Positions 1-9,778 of a DNA stretch of 11,884 bases are shown piece by piece. Below the pieces are notes generated by a model. The model had not been told where the DNA came from, ran no database searches, and was given only the letters and a program-made list of their open reading frames with translations. The translations under genes were made by a program, and so were the position numbers. Each line of letters begins with the position of its first letter. Positions within the stretch are counted from its first letter, which is position 1. Source of the stretch: Pleurotus djamor (Eukaryota; Basidiomycota; Agaricomycetes; Agaricales; Pleurotaceae); the NCBI GenBank assembly GCA_029747585.1, contig JAPEVF010001251.1:1-11884 (forward strand), read 5' to 3'.

Positions 1-60
1 TATGTGTGTTTAAACTGGGCATTTAATTTTTCTCAATATTACACAAAGTAGAAAATCAGC

Positions 61-290
61 AAAATCTATCAGAAGCTGTGAAATTGGTTGCCGATTTTGC
101 GAAACCGTGTGAAAGTCACAAAAAGCTGTCACAGCAGTCAGCAATTTCCCACAGACCCTGCAAAAGCCATGAAAAGCTGTGGGAGCAGCTGCGACTTTTC
201 ACAGGATCTGAAAAAGCCACCGAAAGCTGTGAAAGCAAGAACACACCTGATCAAACTTTTGTGGAAGCTATAAAAGCATCATAAAGCTGG
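61..290 (+). repeat. Degenerate ~51-bp tandem repeats in the left arm
   Basis: The core AGCTGT recurs at about 74, 124, 175 and 225, a spacing of 50-51 bp, with a weaker AGCTGG at 285. Each middle unit has an AAAGYCAY-like start about 10 nt before the core and a CACAG tract about 30 nt after it. Because the unit is close to 51 nt, a short open frame across it shows a 17-residue period (PCESHKKL then PCKSHEKL). Subterminal repeats of this type often serve as transposase-binding sites in DNA transposons; that role here is inference. Confidence 0.7.
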
Positions 291-416
291 CTGTAAAATT
301 AAAGTCATCTACAAAAGCATTGAAAGAACACTTTCCAACTTTCAGTACTTTGAATGACCAACACTTTTTACGTTGTAGATTTTTTATGCTCCTACTCAAA
401 ACAGGTTTTCCTGATG
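61..416 (+). repeat. Left arm of a 356-bp perfect inverted repeat
   Basis: Read by eye, this stretch is the exact reverse complement of 11529-11884, with position p pairing with 11945 minus p and no indel seen. The inner boundary is sharp: 416 still pairs but 417 does not. The outer boundary is unknown because the right copy is cut by the window end, so bases 1-60 may also belong to the repeat. The arm is AT-rich and contains degenerate tandem units centred on AGCTGTG-like cores. The inner end reads CAGGTTTTCCTGATG. It could be a terminal inverted repeat of a large DNA transposon or one of two opposed copies of a short element. No target-site duplication can be seen. Confidence 0.93.
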
Positions 417-939
417 TGGGTACGGCCTCCAGCTGTACACGCCGCACGTCACGGAGCCGTTCTTAAACCTCTCACTCTCGGATTTACCTATTCCTGAATA
501 CTTCGACATCTGCTCGTCAACTATTCCGTCGTCCGAAGCTCGCGAGCTTGTGATCGCGAAAGCTCAAACGCTCAAGACATTGCAGGCGTGGCTGAAACTA
601 CTCCCCTCGCTTCAGAGCATCCAGATTCTTCACCTCTCTGGTTGCCAGCCTGTTTTCCTTCGTGGACTCTTCAATGGCATCTCCGCGAATCGATGCTTTG
701 ATAACCTTGACGTTGTGGTCTTTCGGTGTATCCGATGGTTGAACGCAGAGGCTGAGGACATAGGGAACAGCTATGAAAGCTGGGCAACGCTCGATGCTAT
801 CGCCAAGTTCTGTAGGAAGTACAGTGACAATCGCACCCCGATAGATTGCTTCGTCATCCGTGACTGTAGAATAGCACAACATCAGATCGACTCCCTTCGC
901 CGCCATGCTGCGGTAGATTGGGATAGTAAAACTTCCTAG
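417..939 (+). pseudogene. 5'-truncated F-box/LRR-like gene fragment (third paralogue)
   Basis: The frame is open from just inside the left repeat arm to the TAG at 937-939, about 173 residues. It aligns without gaps to the C-terminal third of the 550-residue protein at 1266-2977: YGLxLYxP, EPFL/DPFL, FDICSSTIP, LQAWLxLLPS, EAEDxGNSYESWATLDAI, VIRDCRIxQHQIDSLRRHA and VDWDS are shared. A TGA at 412-414 in the repeat closes the frame upstream. There is no ATG at the start, and no F-box or coiled-coil part is present inside the window. It is therefore the 3' part of a gene cut at or by the repeat. Its intact frame and conserved ending suggest the break is recent. The remaining 5' part could lie left of the window. 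Confidence 0.8.
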
Positions 940-1265
940 GCTGTAGANTTTTTTTTTGTACAAGCTGGGCAATGTATGTTTGTCCGAAGTCAATATACTC
1001 GAGAGCGGAGATAAGCTTCTATTGAAGCTCTAATGGCTCAAATAATGTACGCTGCCAGTAGCCTAGACCGAGGTGAAAGCGAAAGAATGATTTCAGTCGG
1101 AATCTCCTGTGTCCCTAATAGTCCCTAGCTCGAAAAGCACGTGATCGCGTTCACGGAATGAACATTGGAACAACTTCACGGTTCAAACGTTCAATTTCCA
1201 ATCAATTTCTTTTTCCAACCCCAACTAAGTCCTCACTTTTGCACTGTGTTTGTCGAACTTCAGAC
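940..1265. other. Intergenic region and 5' leader of the first F-box gene
   Basis: It holds one unresolved base at 948 beside a T-run. A CACGTG palindrome (E-box type) lies at 1138-1143, about 120 bp before the ATG at 1266. The last 70 bp are pyrimidine-rich, as in many fungal 5' leaders. An in-frame ATG at 1158 could extend the first exon by 36 codons, but the encoded stretch does not resemble the paralogue. No RNA gene is seen. Confidence 0.5.
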
Positions 1266-2977
1266 ATGGTGACATTTTCTCAGGCTTGGTTAGTGCAACA
1301 TGAGAAGCTCACCTGCTTCCACCACAGGAACCAGCCGGCGACCTTGTCGCTCAGCAGCTCATCGACCAAGAAATAGTCAATGAGACTGCCAAGTACAATG
1401 CGGTCCTCAGCGCCCTCAGGCAGCGGCGAAACATGCACAGCACCATCAATCACCTACCGAACGACGTACTCAGCCTCATTTTCATCGAATACAAGGCCAG
1501 CTTCTTCCCCTCCAATGACTACGATGACAATGCAGCGGAATGGGTCAACATTCTCGGGATTTGCTCCCACTGGCGGAACGTCATTATGAAGAGTCCGCGA
1601 TTCTGGTCATTTATTTCAATATCATGGAAGGAGCTACCCGTCCTTTCTGCGATGATTCAGCGCTCCAAGGCCGTCCCCTTGACGGTCCACGTTAGCGACC
1701 CCTACTACGATCACCTTTTGCCTTCCGTAACGGAACTCATGCTTCAAAGCTCTCGCTTCAAATGCCTACATCTATCCTGCACCGGCATTAACGGCTTCTA
1801 TTCCTTCAAGAAATTCGTCAAAACTCTGGACCTATACCCTTTCCCATCCCTCCATTCCCTGAAGCTCGAGCTCGAGGAAGATAAAGAGGCCTTGCTGCAT
1901 GGTGCAATTCATGGTCAAGATCATCAAGCCCTCAATCTTGGTCAAAGTCTTCCATGGGCCAACATGTCGTCCTTGCGCGTATTAGACCTCTCCGATGTGC
2001 TCATCCCACCCGATGTCCCCCCGCTTCCACTATTGACGGAACTTCACGTGGACTGCATGTTTTCGGAGGGCGTTTCGGTGTCCCTGACTCTGGATTGGGT
2101 CTCCACATTCCTCCACAGAACCCCAAACCTTACCGACCTCTCAATTAGAGAGTTATCACCTTGCGACGAACGGACCATCACAAGTCCCCTTCCGAAAGTA
2201 TCCCTTCCAAAGCTCAAGGCGATTTCAGTCCACGGAGCTGACGTCTCTGCCCTAAAACTTTTTGACTTCCTCGAGCTTCCCCTTCAGCCGATGAGAAAGG
2301 TTCATTTCATCTGTGGCAGTGCCTTCGATCGTGAACTTGATGTCGCGGATATCGTTAGGACGCTGAAGGCTCTCTGCGCTCGAGTTGTGTCCGTTCGTCG
2401 TGATCATGGACTATCTGTTTCAAAGGTTGCTTTGATTGAAGGTCTCCAGCTCGACTACGGCCTCGCGTTATACGGACCCTACGCTCTCGATCCGTTCTTG
2501 GAAATCTTGCTCTGGGACCTATCCACATCGGCATTCTTTGACATATGCTCCTCGACCATCCCCTTGTCGCAAGCGGACGAGCTTGTCATAGAGGAAGTCT
2601 ACACCTCCAAAACACTACAGGCATGGTTGACGCTACTCCCCTCATTCGAGAACATCAAAGTTCTTCGTCTTTCCGAATGCCGACTCGTTTTCCTGTGCGG
2701 ATTATTCAAAAGCATCTTCGCGAGCGACTGCCTCGGTAACCTCAAAGTCTTGTCGTTTGACTCTATCAAATGGCTGAATCCAGAGGCTGAGGACGTCGGG
2801 AACAGCTACGAGAGTTGGGCGACGCTCGATGCTATCCTCAAGTTCCATAGAAAACGCGGTGAGATTGGGTTACCGATAGATCATTTTGTCATCCGGGACT
2901 GTAGAATCACGCAACATCAGATAGATTCTCTGCGTCGCCATGCTCTGGTAGACTGGGATTCATGCATGTACATCTAG
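1266..2977 (+). CDS. F-box protein with C-terminal LRR-like region, 550 aa, two exons
   Basis: Proposed model: exon 1 is the ATG at 1266-1268, intron 1269-1327 (59 nt, GTGACA...CACAG, with a CTCAC branch-like site), exon 2 1328-2977. The frame is open without a stop from 1304, well before the first in-frame ATG at 1433, so a start at 1433 would lose a conserved N-terminal helix. Residues 2-37 look helical and charged (IDQEIVNE...RQRRN). An F-box-like domain spans about 43-101 (HLPNDVLSLIF, ILGICSHWRNV, PRFWS). The remainder has irregular leucine-rich segments such as LPKLKAISV. F-box proteins bind Skp1 and present substrates to Cullin-RING ubiquitin ligases; that is family knowledge, and the target is unknown. 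The C-terminus matches the fragment at 417-939. An alternative start at ATG 1158 is possible but less likely. Confidence 0.85.
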
Positions 2978-3290
2978 GTAGTTACTTGTTTGTAGGTACG
3001 TAGGTACAGGCACCCTGATTGTCGGTGACACAGTATGACCGAAAACTGAGAAATGGGATCGACAACATGTGCTGCAACAAGTGCGAAAACCGAGCTCCTT
3101 GGGCACGCTTCCAAGGACCCACAGAACGGCTGTAATGTACGAGTACTTATACCCTACTCTATGTAATGCATGAAAATAACGGATGAGTACACGCTGATCA
3201 CACTGTAGTGATCGAGTAATGAGAACGGTGAAGAAACAAAAAGTATGGAACCGCGAAGCCATAACTTAAGACGTATGTTCTGGGGTGGGG
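2978..3290. other. Intergenic region / 3' UTR
   Basis: It begins with a short tandem of GTAGGTAC-like units just after the stop codon (about 2994-3007). No convincing gene is seen. A 100-codon minus-strand frame at 2960-3262 mostly overlaps non-coding DNA and the end of the F-box gene, and looks fortuitous. Confidence 0.4.
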
Positions 3291-5588
3291 CTAACGATGA
3301 TTCTGCTCCCTGCCCTTGCCTTTCTCCCCACAACCGTACCCATTCAACCTCTTAACCCACTCACGGTTCTCGTCTTCGTCTCCAGATGAATCCTTCCACG
3401 AATCCACTTCTCCACGAGGTCGACGACATCAACACTGAAGTCATCAACGCTATGCACCAGCGAGGTCCTCGCCCCAACGACGATGGGGAAGGTAAGGGCG
3501 GAGGGCAGTCGGCATAGGGTCGTTCCCAAGAAACCGGACACGTTTGCGACGGTGGATTTGGAGTTAGAATTGGGACCACCGTCAAGACCGTCAGCGTTGA
3601 AGAGCTTTGGCTGCGTTAGCCGATGGTGGAGAGTGGAAAGGCGCAAAAGGTGAACGTCGGCGCAACCATCGTGGATTTCGATGATCCAGTGACCAGAGGT
3701 AGGTCAGTCTTGATATTCCCAAGCGAAACCTGAGCGCTGAGCGCTTGAGCCTCTAGCGACTTCGAAGCCTGTTGACCTTCGCCTTTTCGGTCAACTGCGA
3801 AACGCGGAGGGGATCTGAATTCGTCGCTTCCAAAGACCCGTTATCGGCATCTTCTTCTTCCTCATCCCGGCCCACACCCTCTCCTTCGTGCTTTCCGTCC
3901 TCCCCCTCCTCCACAACCGCAAGCGACCCCATGTCGACGTCATCCTCTTCTTCGCCTCCTCCTTTCCGCCTTGTTCACCAGCAAAGGCACTAGCACCTCG
4001 ACCAAAAAACCTTCAAAGGAGAAGGCATCGAAGACCTACTCCTCGAACCCATCTCTGATGCGCAACGGTAGCTCAAATTTCGGGAGGGAGAAGCATCCTT
4101 GAATGGCATGCATGAGGGACCGCTCGCTGCCCCATCCACGATGCCCAGTGGAATTCGAACTGTTGTCGAGTCCGTATGGTGAGCTAGCATGAGGAGACAT
4201 CGGACGAGGTTAGTGTGCGATGGAGGTCAATTGGGAGGCAGCGGAGATCGTGGTAAACGTGAAAGGGATTCGTCTAGTCCCAATCCACCCACAGAAGGGA
4301 TGAGAAAGTGTCAATGTCGTTGTTGCTGATGACGCTTGAAGGACGGCTTGACGACTGAAAATGGAGGAATCACAAAGGATGCTGCCTCCAATCTCGGCTT
4401 CCCTCCGCCTTCTGATGATCCTTATCCTGGGGATACGGATACTCCGCCCTCCGACTGAACTCTACCAAACCAAGGTAGAGATTCTGGTGGTTCCGTCGAA
4501 CCTTCGCTTCCATCCTGAAACTCATTCCTAAGTGTCGGTCAGGACGATGGACTGGTGTCGTTTGTAGCAGGATTGAGCGCTGGGCACTGAGCTTAAACAC
4601 ATATAGGACGAGTCGAGTTTGGCGATGTCCACAACGATCCCTATTAAGCCTTCTCTAGCCCCAACCAACAACAACAGCACTTTTGACGGAAAGCCCTACC
4701 ATCATCGCTGACACTCGGACTCGCTGAAGGGCGGCGATGAGTATCATGCCGATTCTGAGTATCACCAGGGAGCGAAAGTTGCGGGGTTGCTAGCAAATGA
4801 CGCGCTGGTTGCGGATTTGACGAACGCCGGCGACCTCTCTATATCTCCGGACAATAGCAGAGGTGCGAACTGTGATCATTGGAGTAGGGCCCATGTCGTG
4901 GAGGGGATTCTCAGCGTTAATTTGGGCGTGGCGTAGCTGATACAAGAGCAAATGGCTCGAAACTGAGAACATCGAACTATTATCCGATCGATGTCCTCGA
5001 TCATTCGATGGGTTCGACATCGTCCCTCAGTCTGGATCACGTACAGCTGTTGAATTGTCATGGTCTTCGAAGGCGTAGCTGGCGTCGGTTGAAGAGTAAT
5101 CCATGTCGACGATGGATGTGAGGGTCCAAGGAAATGCAGAGGTGGGAGCAGGAGGAGCCGTAGAAGCAGAAGTAAGCGAGGCCGACCTCGCGCTCCGACT
5201 ATGCCTCGAAGCCTTCCTCGACTTGTTCTTTGCAGTATCAGCCCTCCTCCGTCTTCCACCGCCATCCGCTATCCTGTCATTCCTTATCCAAGGTCCTAAT
5301 GTCGCCGCCCCCATTACCTCCAGTTCAGCACTAGCTCGACCCGTTCCACGTCTGTGCTGGAGCGGCATACGACGCTGCTTGAGCTAGCTCTTGGCCTCCC
5401 AACGACGAGGTGTCGCTCCTCCCCTCCATTGAAGCAAGGTTTCCCTTACTACCACCACCGTTACGTGAAGCAGCGGGAGGAGTGTTGGGAGGAGGTATGA
5501 TTGCAGAGGATGACGGCAGAAAGAGTAAAGAGGCAGCTCGATGTCGACGCTGATCTCCAGGAACGCTTGTGTGCCAATGCTTGAGATT
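3291..5588 (-). pseudogene. Decayed minus-strand gene, Ser- and Asp/Glu-rich protein of unknown family
   Basis: Several minus-strand stretches read like a low-complexity eukaryotic protein but do not join in one frame. In order along the minus strand: 5588-5331 (PPPNTPPAASRNGGGSK, then TSSLGGQELAQAAS); 5368-4790 (SRSARSASLTSAS, DMDYSSTDASYAFEDHD, then past a TGA at 5027-5029 MSNPSNDRGHRSDNSSMF); about 4190-3753, one frame broken by TAG 3990-3992 and TGA 3975-3977, with a very acidic part (EEEDDVDMGSL, VEEGEDGKHEGEG, RDEEEEDADNGSLEA); 3646-3344 (GGPNSNSKSTVANVSG); and an ending at 3291 (SSGDEDENREWVKRLNG). The acidic, Ser-rich composition is typical of disordered nuclear regulators, but no catalytic or DNA-binding domain is recognised. 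Unspliced introns could explain some frame changes; the TGA stops argue for decay. Exact ends are uncertain. Confidence 0.42.
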
Positions 5589-5689
5589 TTAAATGTTTCC
5601 GAGCGACCGTGAAAGGGCTTGACATTCCAATCGGTTCGAGTTCCTAACAAGTTCCTCCTATACCCCCGCCTCGAGGATCGTGACAATGT

Positions 5690-6400
5690 CTAAAAACCTG
5701 ATCCAAACGACCAGAAAACATCGGACCCCATGCGAGGCTTGTGGTGGCTGCCAAGGTCCGCCGGTGCAACCGCCTTCTTTGTTTTCCCATCCAACGGAAC
5801 GGCCTATGGTCCCATTGGCAGGCGGGTTGCTGTAGAGTTGGCTTTGGGTGGGGTCAAATGTGGGACTGCGTTTTCCGTTGGGGGGATGATGTAGGCGAGG
5901 AACTTGAGAAACGTCGATGATGTCGCACGCCAGTGAGATGGTGGGAGACAGCTTTCTAATGTCCCTTCACTCGCTCCGCGGCCTGCTTCACCAAGCCCAA
6001 CATCGGGTTACGTCCGCATTTGTCGTTGAACCGGGGTATCCGAGTGTTGTGCAGTCTGCGGCATCGTCTTTTTAGAGTTACCCAGAAGACATTGTGAGAC
6101 ACGTGGACTGTCAGAGAGAAGACTCAGAGATCAGCTCACCAGTAAGTACTTAAGTACCCAAGTCAAGCCAAGATCAACGTTGCTGATGTCGTCGATGGGG
6201 ACCACTAGCATCTGTGCTCGTTTCAAACCCACTGGAGAGCGCCTTTAGAAGAAATCGCAAAACGAAAACATAAGCACTTACGCGTACGCGTCAATTTCCC
6301 CTGACCATTCTCCGTTCAGGCGTTTTGAGCAATGCGGACACGTTTTGTTGGATGAGTTCTTGAACCTTTGGAGGGAGATGTTGATGATGATGAATGTCAC
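5690..6400 (-). other. Possible 5' exons of the decayed minus-strand gene
   Basis: On the minus strand a good intron candidate covers 6281 down to 6232 (50 nt, GTAAGT...CTAAA...CCAG). Before it a frame reads TCPHCSKRLNGEWSGEIDAY and after it the same phase continues AGFETSTDASG to a TGA. Further down the minus strand another open stretch (about 5880-5695) reads SPTFDPTQSQLYSNPP and VGWENKEGG. The pieces do not connect cleanly, so this may be the broken 5' half of the gene at 3291-5588 or unrelated. CPHC could be part of a zinc site, but no full zinc-finger pattern is visible. Confidence 0.25.
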
Positions 6401-6636
6401 TCTGTGACTGCTTCGTCACGTTCCGCTTGTTAGGGAAGCCCCTAATTGCCGCGCCGTTCCGAAAACTTGCCAGAAACTCAATAGAAACTCGGTGTCAACG
6501 GAGTCATCAACAACATCGAGGAGGATTTCCGACCAGGTCTCAGTATCTTGAATTCATCCGCCTGAAACCAGCGAATACTTAGCTGCCAGTGACGCGTGAC
6601 GGCGTCAGTACCTCAGTATCCAATAATCAACCTGAA

Positions 6637-8893
6637 ATGGTGCGTTTCTACTCAACCTCATTGTCTCAACAATTTATACTTTGAACAGAAAGTTTTCACC
6701 GACTTCGCGGCTCAGAAAGCTATCGATGAGAAAATCATTCAGCTAAAGTCCGAAATTCATTCTCTCAAGCAACAGAGAAACACCCTATGCGCGATGCATT
6801 ACCTCCCAGACGACGTACTCGGGCTCATTTTCGTCGCTTGTAAGTGGGTGATGCGAGGCGACTATGTCGACTGGCTAGGTATCCTTTGTGTCTGCCAGCG
6901 TTGGCGAAATCTCGCCCTCGATACCCCCGAATTCTGGTCAATCATATTTTGGGACGACGCCCCCTTCGCCGATACCATGGCAAAACGCGCCAAATCCGTG
7001 CCTTTGATCTTTGGCTACTCAATGAACTCTGATGCACACTATTCGTCTCGTTTCTCCATAGCTAAAGACGCGCTCCTTCGCCACAGCAAGCGAGTGCAAG
7101 AGCTGTCAATCTCTTTGGATGATAGATCTGTGGATATCACTCATCTATACAAGCTACTTTCATCCATGCTTGACGGCGATATGCCACTCTTGAATACGTT
7201 GAGGCTGGCGTCAAACATCCAGCACTACTCGTTCCCATTGCCCCGCTCCATCTGGCCATCTCTCAACCATCTACCCTCCCTTCNATCTCTGGAACTCTAC
7301 CTCATCGCCTTTCCGCTCACAGACATGCCACATCTACCTTCCCTTACGAATCTCACTGTCCAGTACGATCCTTCGGGCGGTGGGTTGTCCGTCCATTGGG
7401 TGACATGTCTACTCCAGCGCACCCCAAACGTCGAAGAGGTGGACCTTCATAGGCTCTACGGTTTAAACACCATGGCCAGCGAAACCTCTACGCACATCAC
7501 CCTCCCACATCTGCGAAATCTACAGCTTTTTTCGCAGACAGTTGCTGCTACTTGGGAGCTCTTTGACTGCCTCGAGTTTCCCAATACCGCGACGATCGAG
7601 TTAAACCATCGTCACAGCTATTCGCCCCCCGATTTCAAGGAGCTCTCAGCCTTCAGTCGGCTGTGCCAGAGATTCTTATATGGGCAACAGAGTCCATCTA
7701 TTGAACCGTTGCTTCTTTCGGTTTGCGAAGACAAAATCGAGATATCCATTTCTTCGCGAAATGAAACAGAGTCCCCACGCGTTTCTCTCTGTACTCCTCG
7801 AACCTCCGACTTTCATCTCTATTTGGAACGGCTATTCCAGCTACCGCTGTTTTGTATTTCGAAGATTATCATCCGTTCTTCTGACACCTATAAACAACCA
7901 CCGTTGTACCCACCCTTTGAGGGATCCCGGCTCATGGAGTTATCCGCCATATTGCTGGAGGAATTGGAGCTCGTCGGTATTCGCATTCCTTCCGATATCC
8001 CGTGCATCCCTTCCTTACGGCGATTGGACTTTCGCGATACCACCGCCACCATTCACTGGATTACCTCCTTCCTCCAGAATACGCCCAACATCCGGCACGT
8101 CCATATTGATAAAGTAACTCCATGCGAAGACGCTGATAATCCAACCCCTCCCACCATCTTTTTACCCCACCTCGAATCCCTTGAGCTCACTTCAAGCTCC
8201 GTCACCGAATCGAAAATATTCGACTACCTTCATTTCCCAGCGACCACCGTTCTCATTGCGAATTACCCTAATCCACACACCGGCGGACCTCTTGACCTCT
8301 CCAGCTTCGAGCGGCCATTCACCAACATGGCCACCGATGGTCATCCTATCAACGAGTTCTACGTCTATGTCAACGATGAGAAGGGAACTTTTGAGCTCAT
8401 TTGCTTCTCATTGTATCCGTATCAGCCACTCAAACTCTTACGGCTTACCCTGCCCCTTGTTGAGTCGTCGACCGACGCCTATCTATCCCTCTGCTCCAAG
8501 CTCCCCTTAGCAAGCATCCCAGATCTCTGGATCTTCGACATAACTTACGCTCAGACGGCGGCGTCGTGGAAACCGCTAATTCCCCTCTTTAAAAACCTCA
8601 CGCACCTCTCCCTCCAGTGGGTTCATCACGACATCCTTGACGTTCTTCTTCATCCTTCTCCCTACAACAATACGAAACTTACGATATTAAGCGAAGTCCT
8701 CTTGGTTCTGAATCATGGGGAGTCTTTGACGAGGATCCTTAAAGGTCGCAAGGAGCTTGGATATCCGATTGGAAAGCTGCTATTGGAGGCTTGCGAGGTT
8801 AATGAGTTGGTTCTGGAAGAGTGGGAAGAACATGTGGAAGTTGAAGTGGATGAGGACAGTCTTGTGACTGAGAGCCAGAATGTCCATAATTAG
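6637..8893 (+). CDS. F-box protein with duplicated LRR-like module, 735 aa, two exons
   Basis: Proposed model: exon 1 is the ATG at 6637-6639, intron 6640-6688 (49 nt, GTGCGT...CTCAAC...AACAG), exon 2 6689-8893. The longest unspliced frame starts at a GTG (6596), and the next in-frame ATG is 6794, which would remove the helix KVFTDFAAQKAIDEKIIQL that matches the paralogue. An F-box-like domain lies at about 39-91 (YLPDDVLGLIF, ILCVCQRWRNLA, PEFWS). Two copies of a roughly 220-residue repeat module follow: about 201-420 (HWVTCLLQRTPNVE, FDCLEFP) and about 426-650 (HWITSFLQNTPNIR, FDYLHFP). The C-terminus is acidic (EEWEEHVEVEVDED). Codon 200 contains the N at 7284; CTA for Leu would fit the repeat. 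Expected role: Skp1-binding substrate adaptor of an SCF ubiquitin ligase, target unknown. Confidence 0.87.
7286..8640 (+). repeat. Coding tandem duplication of an LRR-like module
   Basis: Copy A starts at 7286 (SLELYLIAFPLTDMPHLPSL) and copy B at 7961 (ELELVGIRIPSDIPCIPSL). Aligned landmarks are HWVTCLLQRTPN with HWITSFLQNTPN and FDCLEFPNTAT with FDYLHFPATTV, offset by 219-225 residues. The 550-residue paralogue has a single equivalent (DWVSTFLHRTPNL, FDFLELP). The copies are clearly diverged, so the duplication is old relative to the inverted repeats. Confidence 0.72.
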
Positions 8894-9241
8894 CTTAACA
8901 TGATAAGTATTGACGTGCTCTTTTCTCACTCTAGAATAAGCAAAGGAGGCTTAACAATAAGATGGAAGGTATCACAGACGCTGCATGTTAAGTCGCATGG
9001 CTTCGCGGGATTTTCTGTGCGCAACGGCTCTTGAGTTGGTACTTTAGTACTTCGCGATATAAAGTCGCAAACGCCAGACTCCAAGTAGGAAGTACTTACT
9101 CTACATCATTCTCACACACTCCGACTTGCGGCCCTTGGCGAACTTGATGGCTCTCAAAAACTATGAGGCTCGTCCCGCTAAGCTCTGTAATTTCGTCCAT
9201 ATCCTTGGATAGCCACTCAGTCTCTCCTATGAGAAGGGTTA
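8894..9241. other. Intergenic region
   Basis: This holds the 3' flank of the second F-box gene. Self-complementary AGTACTT motifs recur here (about 9045-9056 and 9090-9100). A short ATG frame near 9148 ends at a TAG after about 20 codons and is not supported as a gene. Confidence 0.35.
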
Positions 9242-9556
9242 ATGAGCCAGATCAACGGATGGCTCGGAATAAATTCTGACATCGTCGCACAATGGTCAGC
9301 ACTTTTGTTTTCGCACGGTCAATTTGAGTTTCCCACCCTCAGAGTTGGCGTCGATGACGGTGGCTCTGCCAAAAATTGGAGTACTTACTTTCTAACCTCC
9401 ACTGCATGTTGCACGTTCAAACATTTACGCGTACGTTTTATTCCTCATCCACCTATCGTTCTGTCACTACCCCAATTCTCTGTAGATCTTCTCGGCTTAG
9501 GAGCGTGCGATACGACAAAGAGAAGACGATCCTCAGTTAATGCATCACCCCTTTGA
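9242..9556 (+). pseudogene. Open frame, possible relic of the F-box/LRR-like family
   Basis: An open frame of 104 residues reads FEFPTLRVGVDDGG, NWSTYFLTSTACCTFKHLRV and LSLPQFSVDLLGL. The order FPxL, then a Val/Asp strand, then N/D-W-STxFL, then a hydrophobic strand loosely mirrors LTELHVD...LDWVSTFLHRTPNLTDLSI in the 550-residue protein. No F-box, no long continuation and no clear flanking introns are seen. It may be a degraded module, an exon of an unrelated gene, or a chance frame. Confidence 0.28.
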
Positions 9557-9778
9557 ATTTTGCGATCGGGGTGACTTCTGCGTTTTTCCTTTGCTCTCCT
9601 CAAGTTTTCCTACACACCTCGGGGGGAAACTGGTGTATAATAACACTACTCACCGCCTGATAGTTACCTAAAGTGTTCGTGTGACTTGATGGAAGCTCCG
9701 GTATGTACAGTTTCGTCCGGTAAAGGAAATTCTGTGAACTTACCTCTTCCAGCGGTTTCCGTGTCTACCATTCTCAAG

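Noticed and set aside
78..284. 68-residue open frame in both repeat arms as a protein gene
   Set aside because: It is fully explained by the ~51-bp tandem repeats, whose length keeps a frame open. It shows only repeat periodicity and no domain.
598..993. Minus-strand open frame of 131 codons
   Set aside because: It is antisense to the well-supported F-box-family fragment and runs through the ambiguous base at 948.
3772..3993. Ser/Pro-rich + strand open frame
   Set aside because: It is antisense to the strongly acidic minus-strand stretch (GAG/GAA/GAT codons read backwards give TCC/TTC/ATC), so it is most likely a shadow.
5687..5860. Zn2Cys6-like cluster on the + strand (TPCEACGGC followed in another frame by AAKVRRCN)
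   Set aside because: It needs a frame change and lacks the second half of the cysteine pattern. The minus strand here is equally or more protein-like, so the resemblance is too weak.
6596..6688. N-terminal extension of the 735-residue protein from position 6596
   Set aside because: The codon is GTG, and the stretch contains a consensus intron (6640-6688) whose removal gives an N-terminus matching the paralogue.
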